Shown one piece after another: positions 33,288-45,100 of a stretch of DNA of 64,000 nt. The stretch covers positions 124,001 to 188,000 of the forward strand of contig CM066292.1 in the NCBI GenBank assembly GCA_033816765.1, in the 5' to 3' direction. Origin of the DNA: Nothopassalora personata. Taxonomy: Eukaryota; Ascomycota; Dothideomycetes; Mycosphaerellales; Mycosphaerellaceae. Each line of letters begins with the position of its first letter. Position 1 is the first letter of the stretch. The notes under the pieces are model-generated. The model saw nothing but the letters and a program-made list of their open reading frames with translations, was not told the origin of the DNA and searched no databases. A program made the position numbers and the translations under genes.

Positions 33288-34915
33288 TCACTTATCATCA
33301 CCCTCACCATCATCGTCACCCTTGATGAGCTTCCGGTTGATAGCTTTCTTGACCCTGTAGAACAAGAGATGGAATCGTCAGTACATCCTCCTTGTACAAT
33401 GACATTTCCTCTGAGAATCCATCGCGTATCCAAACTTACCACTTCCCATAATCAACGTTCTCCTGCATCACCATGGAACCCTTGTTGAATTGTGAAGTCC
33501 AGTCGACGATTTCCTGGCAGATCTGATGGGAGAGGGAAGAGTTTGTTAGCGTGGGTTTGGAAGTGTGAGTGGAGAAGATGGAGGGGTGGTAGAAACCAGC
33601 TTAGTCGATGTAAGGTCATCGACGTTGTCGTCGTCGTAGCAGATGATGAGGCAGTGCATGGAACGGTGATTGTCCATTTGTTCATATCTCACTCACCTTT
33701 CTCATTTCCGGATCTGTGATAGCACCACTGTCCTCCTCCGGATCAAGTGCCAGGCGGTCTGAAGTCTCGATGAGGAAAAACTGCCACTTGACAAAGTTTC
33801 TCAGATTTTGACTGTGCAAGTCTGCGGCGGTGATGGGGCGAGGGGGAGAGTAGATTGCCGCGGCAGGAGGGGCGGGACTGGAGCGGGTTGGGTTGATCCG
33901 GCTGGGTGTGAATGACACTCTGTTGGGAGTGGTGCTGGTGGTGAATCTGTTGGTGGTGTTGCTGGATGTTGCTCTGTTTGGGGTGAGGCTGGATCTGGAG
34001 GAAGAAGACGCGATCACCTGTGGGGGTATGTAAGGTCAGCAGGTGGTGTTTGAAGGGAGACGGCAGGGGACAGTGGCAGCATGAGTCGCACGAGGGCTGC
34101 TGCTTCACTCGATCTTTCACTTACTAGACTGGACATGGCCTTCTTTTCTATGCTCCTCCAGCTGAAGACGTTGTCATCCTGCTGGTAAGACTTCCAAGAA
34201 TGTTCAGTCTTAGCATGACGCGCCAACATCCCCTCTTTACCCTTCACCAAGCTGTCGAACGATGTGGGCGGCGGGTTGCTCATCACGGCATCGTAGAGCA
34301 CGCTGGAAACATGCAAGGTTCGGGTAGATGTGTCTTCTCGCATCAAGCCCGGCCAGGCTTTGGATGAGACATGAGTGCGGACCAGGTTGGCAATCTTGTT
34401 GACAAGGGTGTCAATGGAGCGAAGACCAATGGCGTCTCTGGAGGGGATGGGTTGACTGTCGATGAGGTCGAGGAAGATGTCGAGGCTTGGGGGAAGGGCG
34501 CTGGAGTAGCCGTTTCCAATGGCGTGGATGAGGACGTCGAGCTTGAGGTCGTCTGGAGCGTGAGTGCGGGTGCCTGGGTGGACATTGTTAGCAGGTGGGA
34601 GAGAAGGGCGAGGATGACAAAGGAGGGAGAGCATTGTTGAGCAAGTCCCTATAGGATGCTCGATTGGTTGAACGAGATGCATGTTTTGAAAGAGGAGACG
34701 CCGTAGAACGTGGTGCCAACGGTGCCGCAGACTCCGGAAAGATACATACCGGACTTGATATCAGTCACAGTCATGTTTCCAAAGACTTGAACAAAGTCGG
34801 CTTCGTCACTAGCATCAGACTCGGTGTCTGTAAGAAGCTCATAGTCTTCCTCCTCGCTGTTTTGAGGTGGTGGAAGACGGGACTTCTTAACGCCGTGGCG
34901 AGGAGTCTTGGGCAT
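33288..34915 (-). CDS. Hypothetical protein, 361 aa, 5 exons
   Basis: Minus-strand model with exons 34915-34750, 34573-34125, 34017-33697, 33522-33440 and 33354-33288. The introns are 176, 107, 174 and 85 nt, with GTATGT, GTAAGT, GTGAGT and GTAAGT donors, AG acceptors and clear branch points (GCTAAC, CTGAC). The exons total 1,086 nt, an exact open frame. Start ATG at 34915 in CCAACCATG. Visible: a basic start (MPKTPRHGVKKSR); an acidic stretch at about 21-42; a helical region at about 57-205 (DDLKLDVLIHAIGNGYSSAL, LVNKIANLVRTHVSS); a Ser/Thr/Pro linker with TPNR/TPSR repeats at about 207-260; and a conserved-looking C-terminal part (FVKWQFFLIETSDRLA, ICQEIVDWTSQFNKG, YGKWVKKAINRKL) ending in an acidic tail. 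Looks nuclear; family not recognised. Confidence 0.9.
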
Positions 34916-35580
34916 GGTTGGCGTCGATGGCGTCGATGTGATGGTGCTGTTTAGTTGGTCGGTCGAGTTGAGTTGAATCGATCAAGGTGGATGCGTTGTG
35001 AGAGGAGCAAAGGTAGCAGGTGAAAGCAGCAACAAGATGCGAGAGGGCTGTAAGAGATGGATAGTAAGAGAGGAGAGTGCATTGAAGAAGACGAGAAGAA
35101 GAGGGCGGACTTGTTCCTGCTGAGGAGAATGGATAGTGAAAGAATAGAATTCTGGTTTCACTGACATTTCCCACTGCTGCTGCGCTGCGTTTACTTGGGC
35201 GAGCGCGAGCTGCATGTGGTGTCAACAGAAGCACGAACACGTCCTTTCTTTCGCTTCTCCTGGTTCAGCTGTTGTATGATTCTGCGCGTAGCCGTCGGTG
35301 TAGGCGTGGTGATGGTGGGGCAGCGAGGAAGCTTGAACATGATTACATCTCCTGAATCACTTGCGTTGACTGTTTGAATGGTAGTAGGTCAGATCAGTGC
35401 GCCGACGATGCGGACAGTTGTGTCAGCTACGCCTGTGTGTTCACTTGAGAAAGATGATGATGTTGTTGTTTTCATCTCTGCTTTTGAAAAGCAAGCTCTA
35501 CCCTGGTAACCCCGACGGGACGTGACGGGACGTGACGGGACGTTTCGGCACAGTACGGGGCGGGATGGGACGAGACGCGG
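34916..35580. other. Upstream region of the 361-aa gene up to the retroelement block
   Basis: Normal-composition promoter-side DNA; the small ORFs on both strands have no support. Near the right edge are about three copies of a 10-bp unit CGTGACGGGA (35513-35542), just before the copia LTR. Confidence 0.5.
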
Positions 35581-35771
35581 GGTAAAGTGCTAGGATGATG
35601 CTTGGGCAGCCGGTTTTGAAGGTGATAAAACCGGACTAAGAAGTATAATGACTTAAATGAGAAGATAATATTTAGCACCTAAATACGAGTACTTAGGGCT
35701 AATCTTAGAAAAGAGACCCTATATAAGTACTCGTAAGATGCTAATACTTGTAATAAATATAGTTTTTAACA
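35581..35771 (+). repeat. 5' LTR of the old copia element
   Basis: About 191 bp, homologous to 48991-49179. Its left edge coincides with the switch from normal to RIPped DNA. Confidence 0.65.
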
Positions 35772-36220
35772 TCTTAATATTATAGAGGCGTCTATAAGTG
35801 AGAATATAGACCAGTTCCTTAAAAGATAGCTTAAGCTTAACTAAAACTTAGATAAAGGAGGTATATACTTACTTCTTATATAAAGTATAATCTCTACTAT
35901 ATAATTAAGGATATAATTAATATAACTAATAGTAGAGGTATTGCTAAGTTAAGTAATAACCTTAAAGACGCTATTTAAAGGTGTCTTAAATTCACTTAGA
36001 GAAACCCTAGTAAATATAAGGTAAATACTAAATATAAGAAGAAAATTTTTATTTACTACTATAGAGGACTACTAGTATACTAACAAGTTCTTAGAATAGT
36101 AAAATAGGGATTAACTAAAGTGTATATAAACCGAGATTACTAGAAAGTCTCCTAATAAGATATACTAGTCCCTTAGAGAATATAAGATTATTAACTATAA
36201 TATTTACCTACCTTAGGAAG

Positions 36221-36350
36221 TATAAGAGCAATATCCCGTACTTTATACCCTACCTAACCCGACTAAAAGGTATAGTGTCCGCGGTCGGTAACCGAGGATA
36301 GTACGGGTATATATCCCTTTACTAATATTACGTAACCCGAGCCCGTTACG
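36221..36350 (-). repeat. Dispersed repeat, inverted copy of 63417-63548
   Basis: Reverse complement of the repeat at 63417-63548, sharing TAAAGGGATATATACCCGT-like text, ACCGCGGACACT and CTTTTAGTCGGGTTAGGTAG. Inserted in the old copia element. Class unknown. Confidence 0.75.
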
Positions 36351-36619
36351 AAATCCTATTATAGAAAGATATAGATAATACCTTTAGAAAGATCTATTCT
36401 TAGATAGATATACTAATATCTAGTACGTTAGAGACAATACTAAGGTAGCTAAGGTACTATAATTAGGTAATCTACTATATCTAAACGTATAGACTACGGT
36501 AGAAAGAAAGCTTATAATAATAATATAGTAGCCTATATCTAAGGGTAGTAACCTACTACTAGTTATTAAGACTCTAAAATAACAATTAAGGAGCGTAGCT
36601 ATAGCAAATAGCCGTAGGC

Positions 36620-37023
36620 TATTACGGAACGATTCCTATAGACCCTAGAATCGCGATAACGAGACGAGTACGTGACTCATCCTACCTAAGCGCTTAGACT
36701 TAGAGCGATTAGACTGCTTATGCTTAGACTGATTAGACTGCTTATGCTTAGACTAATTAGACAAATTACCGAGATCTACGAATCTCCTTTATATTTAGGA
36801 ACGCTAAGAACCCCTTATAGTTTCGAAGCGTTTAACTCACTGTTTAATATTACTGTTTAGAATATACTATAACCTAACCTCTACCTTACTACTGCTTAGT
36901 CCTTATAAGACAAGACAGCTACTGCTTTATTACTCTCCCTTAACTTCCTATCGGCCCGAGAACAAACCCGATTAAGCTTATCTTCTTAACTTGTAATATT
37001 ATTAGGTTATACTAAACCTAACA
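36620..37023 (+). repeat. Solo gypsy LTR with TSD
   Basis: 404 bp from TATTACGG (ancestral TGTTACGG) to CCTAACA, flanked by TAGGC at 36615-36619 and 37024-37028. Left by recombination between the LTRs of a former full element. Related to, but longer than, the LTRs of the element at 37041. Confidence 0.9.
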
Positions 37024-37040
37024 TAGGCCTCTTTCTATAG

Positions 37041-37408
37041 TATTACGGAATAATTCCTATTAGACCCTAGAATTATAGAATTATAGGACAAGACATATAC
37101 GTAACTAGATCCTACCTAAGCGCTTAGACTTAGGGCAATTAGAATACTTATGCTTAGATTAATTAGACCGCTTATGCTTAGAATAATTAGACTAATTAGG
37201 GAGATCTACGAATCTCCTTTATATTTAGGAACGCTAGAAACCCTTATAGTTCTAATACGTCTAACTTATGTTACTATCTTACTAATTAGAATATACTCTT
37301 ACCCTAATTATTTATCTTCGCTTAGCTTACTTTAGCCTCTTTAAAGAATACCGCTACGTAACTTAACTTATCTCTCTTTTAAGACTAGCTCTAGAACGAG
37401 ACATAACA
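37041..37408 (+). repeat. 5' LTR of the gypsy element
   Basis: 368 bp, TATTACGGAATAATTCC to ACATAACA, preceded by TATAG. Confidence 0.93.
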
Positions 37409-37459
37409 CTTTAAACGCCCTTAGGATAAGCGCTACTTAAGTAGCTAGTAGGGGAACAC

Positions 37460-40400
37460 CCGCCCCTAGTAAAGTAGGAAGTATCTGCCGTACGCTACTA
37501 CGATAGACTACTACGAAGGACGATAAGTCTAATAACGACGACGAGCCTACTCTAAGGAAGAACGATATTAAGGCTACTAAGCTAGACCTCTTCTATAGAG
37601 ACAGGGCTAAGTTCGATAACTAGGTTAACTAGATAGATATATACCTTATGTTTAACCTAGTCGATGCTAATAAGAGAACTATCTTCGCTACTACGTACCT
37701 TCGCGGAAGTACGTAGAACTAGATTAAACTTTACCTTAAAGAATACCTTAAAGGTATAGGACGACTAGACCCTACCGGAATGTTTAGGAGCTATACCCTT
37801 TTTAAAGATAAGAAAAAATTAATCTTTAGAACCTCGAACGAAGTCTAATAGGCTATACGAATCATTTAACACCTAAAGTAGAAGAAGTCTACTTTAGAGT
37901 ATGTCCCTAAATTCGAAGAATATAGATAGATTACCGGATAGGACTAGACGGCGTTAATAACTATATTCCGACGTAGGCTTAAGGACTCCGTTAAGGACGA
38001 GTTAATAAGATACGGAGGAACGATTACTAACCTCGAAGAGCTAATAAAGGCGTCGATCGACATCGATAACTAGCTCTAGGAACGATACTAGGAAAAGAAA
38101 TACGATTCTAAAGTAGGAGGCATAGTAGGATATATTCTAGATTGTAAACCCTTAGGAAGATACGTTACGAAGGGAGAATTCTTACGATAAAGCTAGCCCT
38201 ACTATAGACTATAGCTAATAGAACTAGACGTTACCTAACGAGGTTGGAGGATCGATAAGAGTAGGGGCTACGGAAAGCCCTTTAAAGGAAAAGGAAAACT
38301 TATATACTACGCCTATAGTAAAGAAGGCTATATAGCGTGGGATTGCCGCGGTAAGAATATAGTACGCCGCGAGCAATTTAATATAATGTAACTAAAGGTA
38401 GACAAATCTAGAAGTAGTATTAGACCCCGATAATTTAACTATACCTAGAGAGTAGAGGAGAAGGATAGTAACCGGGTTACGATGCCTCTCCTAGACCCCT
38501 TATAAAGACGAGGAGAATACTATATTTAACAATATATACTACTACCGAATATCTAATAATTAAAGACTACTAGATTGTTTAGTATAATAGCACGAGAAGT
38601 TAACTACAAAATCGAGAAAGAATCTCGATATAGTTACGGAAGCCTTTATTAGCGATTCTATTACTAGGACTCGTATTAAACCTACTACGACGCTAAGTTA
38701 GGCGTAGGGTACTAGCTACGATAGCTAGTAGGAACCCTAGGAGTATAGTACGGACGAAATAAGCTCTAGGAAGTAGACATAGGCGAATCTTGCTTTAATA
38801 ACGATAATAAAGAAAACTAAGATCTAGAATAGAACGGACGCTAGTTACTAGCACTGGAATAATAAACGAACAAACTAGATACTATCGAAGAAGATTACGT
38901 ACCGGAGGAGTTAAGTAAGGACTTATCCGAAGAAGAAGAGAGCAATACCGACGACGAAAACAAAGTATATACGTTTACGGTAGACGCGCTAAGGAAACTC
39001 TATAAGTTAATTATCTACCTCTAACGAAGACACGAAGAATTCCTACTAAAGTTCTTAGGGAAACAATACCTTAACCCTAACGAATTCGATAAGACACTCG
39101 ATATAATAAGGGGCATAGTATTAGGCTACCTAACTATAAATAATACTAAGAACTTAGCTAAAGCGGTTATCGAACGACTACCTATAGGAAGCCGAATAAC
39201 AGGTACCGGGTACCTAATACTAGTAGGAACTTTCGTCTTAAACGAACTACGAATAGTAGTATAGCACGTACGAGCTCTCTACTTAGAATCGTAGAAGATC
39301 TAGGAACGTAATAGATTACAAGTATAGACATAGGGTAACGGGCTATAGGTTCTAGCTGAAGCCTCTAGGCACGAAGTATAGCGAACTATATACTATTTGG
39401 GAAAAGAATTAGCTCCCTAGGAATAAGCGACTAAAGGGAGTTATATAACACTTAGGCTTACGTATTAACATTAAACATAATTTTCTAGACATAAGTAATC
39501 GTTAACGGACATAAGACTAGTGTTATAATTAACTTAGGAGTAGCGGGGAATTTTATCTCCGAGTCTTTCGTAAGAAGAAACGGGTTAGCTACCCTAAAGA
39601 AGAAATAGGGTTACGAATTAATCGCGGTAGACGGATTATCGTTACCTAGCGTAGAATAGGAGACGACACTATTACTACTAGCTATCTAATAGTACTACGA
39701 GAATATTACCTTAGATGTTACTAATATAGCTAGTTATAACATAGTATTAGGTATACCTTAGTTAAGAAAGGATAATCTAGTAATCGACTAGAGAAGAAGA
39801 GTACTTATATTTAGGGAATACGATTACGTTATCGACATTTAGCCTACGTAGCGGTAGCGTTCGCTAGTAGATAAGGTAAAGAGATAGCTAAATAGGATAT
39901 AGCTTACGCTAAATAGAAGGATAGAAGAACTACCTTCGACCGGGATAGACACTAGCGTAGGGCCGCCGGGTTATAAAGTCACTAGTAGTAATAGAAGTAA
40001 CGTACTATCGAAGGATACTAACATCTTAGACTTAAGTATTCCTAAGGAGTATCGTAAGTAGTCGCAACTCTTTAAAGAGGAAAGAGGTAAGGATGCCTTA
40101 CCTAAGTACTAACTATAGGATTATAAGATAAACATTTAGCTAGAGAAAGAGCCTCTATAGGGACCCCTATATTAAATGTCTAAGAAAGAGCTATAGACCC
40201 TACGAGAATAGCTAAAGGAGAAGCTAGCTAAAGGATAGATAAGAAGATCTACCTTAAGTATAGGAACTCTATACATATTCGTTCTAAAAGTAAACGGGAA
40301 GTTACGACTCGTATAAGACTATAGGAAGTTAAACGAGATTACGATTAAGAACCGATACCCGCTACCTAACATCGAAGAAGCATAAGATAGATTAACCGGA

Positions 40401-42900
40401 TCGGACTAGTATATAAAGATTAACCTACGAGATGCCTTCTACGCTATACGAATAGTAGAAGGAGAAGTATAGAAAACCGCCTTTAGGATAAGATATAGAC
40501 TTTACAAATTTTTAGTTATACTAATAGGATTAACTAACGTACCGGCATCCTACTAGGACCTTATTAACGAAACACTTAGAGACCTACTCGACATATACGT
40601 TATTGCCTATATAGACGACATACTAGTCTATACGAAAGGATCCCTATAGGAATATATAAAACAAGTCTAGGACGTCTTCGAACGACTTACGTAATTAGGA
40701 TTTAAGACGGCACTCGAGAAATACAAATTCTATAAAAAAGAAGTTAAATTCTTAGGCTTTATTATTAGTACTATAGGGATAACGATCGACCCTATAAAGA
40801 CATAGTTAATTAGAGAATAGCTAGAACCGAAGATAGTTAAGGACGTATAATTATTCCTTAGACTAGTAAACTATAACCGGAAATTTATTAAGGACTACGT
40901 AAAGATAACAGTACTAATAACGATGCTTACGAGGAAAGACATTAACTAGAAATAGGGAAAAGAACAAATTAAAGCATTTAAGAAACTTAAGGAATAATAC
41001 GTATTAGCCCCTACGCTTCGACTATTTAATAGTAGTAAGGAAGTCTATATCGAGACCGATACGTCTAATATAGCAATAGGCGCGTATCTAACATAGACAC
41101 ACGATAGGTAGACACACCTAGTAGCCTATTACTCCCGGAAAATGACTATAGCGGAATAGAACTACGACATCTATAATAAAGAGCTTCTAGCTATTATTAA
41201 TAATATACAACATTAGAGAGTATATATCGAGGGCCTACCGAAGTTAACGATTCTTTCTAACTATAAGAATCTTACGTACTTTACGACGACGAAAGAACTT
41301 ACCCGAAGGTAAGTACGCTAGTTAGAGCTACTAGGGTAGTATAAGTTTAAAATTAAATACACTCTAGGAAAAGAGAATAGCCGCGTAGACGCGCTAAGCC
41401 GGAGAAGCGACTACATAGAAGGAAAAGAACTAGTATAACATAAGATACTAAAGATAAACCCCGACGGAAGTCTTAGTACAAACATAAGAGAATTTAATAA
41501 TATCGTACAAATACTAAGCGATAAGGACGAATAGTTCCCTATATCGTAAGGAAAATACTAAGTACCGAAGGATTAAGAAGAAGAGTATATACGATAATAT
41601 TACAACGGACTAAGTTATAGATATCCTAGAACTTTAAAAATAATAGACCTAATATAGCGTAGCTTCTTATTTCCGTAGATAAGACTTAAGGTGCTACGCT
41701 ACATTAAACAGTACGTACACTACTAATAAAATAAGGCTACGAGGTACGCGAAATACGGTTACCTATAGTTTAGGACGCTACTAATAAAACTATAGGACGA
41801 AGTTATAATAGACTTTATTACGAAACTCCTACCGTTAAGAGACTAAGTTATAAAATAACTATACGACATAATACTAGTTATAGTTAATAGACTTACGAAA
41901 TACGTACACTTTATTCCTACATCGGAAACATACAATGTAGAGTAGCTAGGATACCTTATACTAGATAGACTTATCCGATACTATAGATTCCCCTAAGCAT
42001 TTATAATAGATAGAGATAAGCTATTTACATTAAATTACTAGAAAACGCTTATAGGAACTATCGGAATTAAACATAAGCTATTAATAGTATATTATCTAGA
42101 AATAGACGGATAGACCGAGAGGATAAATTAGACGCTAGAATAATACCTACGGTACTACGTTAACTACGTATAAGACAACTAGGTTTTACTACTACTAATA
42201 GCGTAGATCGTACTAAACAACTACAAATTAGAGACAACTTCGATAACGCTATTCTATACGAACTTTAGTAAAAATCCTAACCTATTCGGAACACCTAGAT
42301 CCTATCTATAGGCTAAAAGAGTAATCGTAACGACGGATACTCCTAAGGAAGTGCATAAAGAAACACGTAAGGCGATCGAAGATACATAATAAAAAGTGTC
42401 TTAATAACGGCAATATATAAGAAAAATAGTACCTCTACTAAAAGAGGGGGATAAGGTCTATCTCCTTATAAAAAACTTAAGAATAAGAAGATAGACTAAG
42501 AAACTAGACTACGTTAAGGTCGGACTATTTTTAATTAATAAAGTTATCGGACTAGTTAATTACTAACTCTAACTTCTACTAGACGCGAACATTTACCTAA
42601 TATTCTATATATCTAAGCTAGAACCTATAGACGCCGAAACACCTTATTAAGAAACGTTTTATTTTACGCCTAAGGAACTAGATTAGTACGTTATAGAAGA
42701 CATTATTAATTAGGGATTAGAGAATAAATACCTTATTAAATAGAAAGACTATCTAGAAGAGGATGCTACTTAGGAGAGCATCGAAGACCTTAGATCCTAC
42801 TACGATATCGTTAAAAGATACTTTAAACGACTAAAAAACGCTAACTAGCCTATACTAGAAAACTAGAAGAAAAACATACCTAATTTAACCTTAGTAAGGA
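37460..42900 (+). pseudogene. Gypsy gag-pol with chromodomain, interrupted by stops
   Basis: Domain order gag, protease, RT, RNase H, integrase, chromodomain. In-frame TAG/TAA fall mainly where Trp or Gln is expected. The RT active site is intact, so loss of function comes from the stops and not from the catalytic residues there. The chromodomain would have directed integration toward modified histones, as known for chromoviruses. Confidence 0.88.
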
Positions 42901-42915
42901 GGTTCCGATAATAGA

Positions 42916-43464
42916 TTAGGAAGCTATAGGAGGCTCTACACCTAAGGAGTCGCTCTAGGGCTCCGCTCTAGAGAGCGCCGCCTAGTCGTTCGTAGGCATC
43001 TCTAAAATATCTAGGAACGAAGCTAGCGGAGGCGACACCTCTACTCCTAATAACTACTTAAGAGACGCTAGCTCCTTACGCGCCTCTTCCTCCTCGAGCT
43101 CCTCTAACTCTCTAGCTACGGCGTCGTTGGTACGACGCTTAGCTAGCCGTAACTGCTTTCGAAGACGAATTTTACGTATCTTTAGCCGTACCTCCTCCTC
43201 TTCGATCTTTTTAAGCTCTAGCTTAAGCTTATCGCGTAAGTCGCGAAGGCGTTCCTATTCCGGACGAGAAAGACGTACGTTATAATCTTTATAACCCTTG
43301 CGAATATAAGCCGAATACTTCCTAGATTGAGAACCTACGATGCATTTTACTATCGTACCCGAAGATTGTAATTTCTAATAGTTCGTATACGGAGCTATTT
43401 TAAGACTAGAAGCTTCGGTATCTAGAGCGAGTCGTTAACGGCGTTTATGAGAAGAAGAAGACAT
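42916..43464 (-). pseudogene. Antisense ORF between pol and 3' LTR of the gypsy element
   Basis: Minus-strand frame of 182 codons from ATG 43464 (MSSSSHKRR) to TAA 42916, with five in-frame RIP-type stops and no frameshift. The Cys/Tyr-containing middle (KCIVGSQSRKYSAYIRKG) and the long charged helix (LRDKLKLELKKIEEEE, IRLRKQLRLAKRR, NDAVARELEELEEEEARKEL) match the antisense ORF of the gag-only element at 6958-7464. It lies directly upstream of the polypurine tract and is transcribed toward pol. Family unknown; the helix suggests a coiled coil. Confidence 0.65.
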
Positions 43465-43537
43465 AATTAGCTATTATAGCAAGATGTAATAATAGCTTAT
43501 AAAGCTTCGGAACGAAGCTAGGCTAGAAGGGGGATAG

Positions 43538-43905
43538 TGTTACAAAATAATTCCTATTAGACCCTAGAATTATAGAATTATAGGACAAGATATATACGTA
43601 ACTAGATCCTACCTAAGCGCTTATACTTAGGGTAATTAGAATGCTTATGCTTAGACTAATTAGACTGCTTATGCTTAGAATAATTAGACTAATTAGGGAG
43701 ATCTACGAATCTTCTTTACATTTAGGAACGCTAGAAACCCTTATACTTCTAATGCGTTTAACTTATGTTACTATCTTACTATTTAGAATACACTCTTACC
43801 CTAATCATTTATCTTCGCTTAGCTTGCTTTACCCTCTCTAAAGAATACCGCTACGTAACTTAACTTATCTCTCTTTTAAGACTAGCCCTAGAACGAGACA
43901 TAACA
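43538..43905 (+). repeat. 3' LTR of the gypsy element
   Basis: 368 bp, TGTTAC to ATAACA, preceded by GAAGGGGGATAG and followed by the duplication TATAG. Confidence 0.93.
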
Positions 43906-44543
43906 TATAGTTCTATAGTTAATAAGAAACTACTATAAGATACTTAGTTACTCTAAACTATAATAAAAAATATATCTAGAAGAAGTAGTTAAGGATATTA
44001 AGATTATATACTCTAAGGAACTACCTAAAACTAATGAATATAAATTCTACACTCTCTTAAAAGGGTACGAGAGAATATTACGTAGATCTAAAACTAGAAT
44101 ATAACCTCTATAAGTACTTAAGAATATCGTATTAAATTTTATAAAGTTTAATAGAGGGGATAATAGAGACTAATATACCTTCTGTACGAGTAATAAGAGC
44201 ACTAGTCTATAATTTAAATCTATTATAGGACCTATGAAAATGTTATAGAGGTATATTTAGAGCTTATAAGATTTATTTAATTCTTTAGAAGATTGCTTAT
44301 AGTCCATTACTCCGATAATAATAAGGCCTACGGGATAGTATTTAGATCTTATCTACTTAAAGATGTAGTTATCTAGAAACTAACTATATCCTATATACCT
44401 ACTAGAACCTAGTAGAGGTAACTGGAAAGTATCTAATCACTATTATAATAGCATTAACGTTATTTACTTACCTACCCTTAGATCTATAGCTGGGAATTGT
44501 ATTAGTAGCTATATATCGTATTAATAGAACTCTATCTAAGAAG

Positions 44544-44787
44544 TGTTAGATTTAGTATAATCTAATAATATTATAAGTTAAGAAGATAAGCTTAATTAGG
44601 TTTATTCTCGGGTTAGTAAGACGTTAAGGGAGAGTAATAAAGTAGTAGTTATCTTAGTCTTATAAAGACTTAAGAAATAGTATAGTAGAGGTTAGGTTTT
44701 AGTATATACTAAATAGTAATATTAAATTATAAGTTAGACGTATTAAAACTATTAGGAATTCTTAGCGTTCCTAAATATAAAGGAGAT
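44544..44787 (-). repeat. Gypsy LTR fragment, reverse orientation
   Basis: Reverse complement of the right half of the 36620-37023 LTR, from TGTTAGATTTAGTATAA to AAATATAAAGGAGAT. Similarity stops at the same point as in the copy at 14681-14935. Confidence 0.75.
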
Positions 44788-44841
44788 AGAGTATCTACTC
44801 TCTATATTCTCTATACTCTATATACTCTCTCTACTCTCTTA

Positions 44842-45100
44842 AGATTATAGAGATTATAGAGATTATAGAGATTATAGAGATTATAGAGATTATAGAGATT
44901 ATAGAGGTTATAGAGATTATAGAGATTATAGAAATTATAGAGATTATAGAGATTATAGAGATTATAGAGATTATAGAGATTATAGAGATTATAGAGATTA
45001 TAGAAATTATAGAAATTATAGAAATTATAGAAATTATAGAAATTATAGAAATTATAGAAATTATAGAAATTATAGAAATTATAGAAATTATAGAGATTAT
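44842..45100. repeat. 9-bp microsatellite (ATTATAGAG)n
   Basis: About 29 copies in two blocks: mostly AGAGATTAT on the left and AGAAATTAT on the right. The minus-strand frame through it codes a Tyr-Asn-Leu/Phe repeat and is not a gene. It adjoins the LTR fragment, in the place where the rest of that LTR would be. Confidence 0.9.

Larger units (their letters stand above)
37041..43905 (+). mobile_element. Full-length Ty3/gypsy chromovirus with TSD
   Basis: 6,865 bp with two 368-bp LTRs and the target duplication TATAG (37036-37040 and 43906-43910). Plus-strand gag-pol with RIP stops: gag from about 37460; zinc knuckle at 38306-38347 (YYAYSKEGYIAWDC for the CCHC form); protease near 39530 (GNFISESF); RT at 40300-40700 with an intact YIDDILVYTKG at about 40606; RNase H from 41050 (ETDTSNIAIGAYL); integrase at 41690-42300 (LPLRDxVIK, IIDRDKLFT, TERINxTLE); and a chromodomain at about 42690-42840 (YVIEDIINxGLENKYLIK). 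After it come an antisense ORF, a polypurine tract (43522-43537) and the 3' LTR. It is inserted in the old copia element, 17 bp to the right of the solo LTR. Confidence 0.95.

Noticed and set aside
44842..45100. CRISPR-like or satellite array
   Set aside because: Direct 9-bp units without spacers in a fungal genome; a plain microsatellite.
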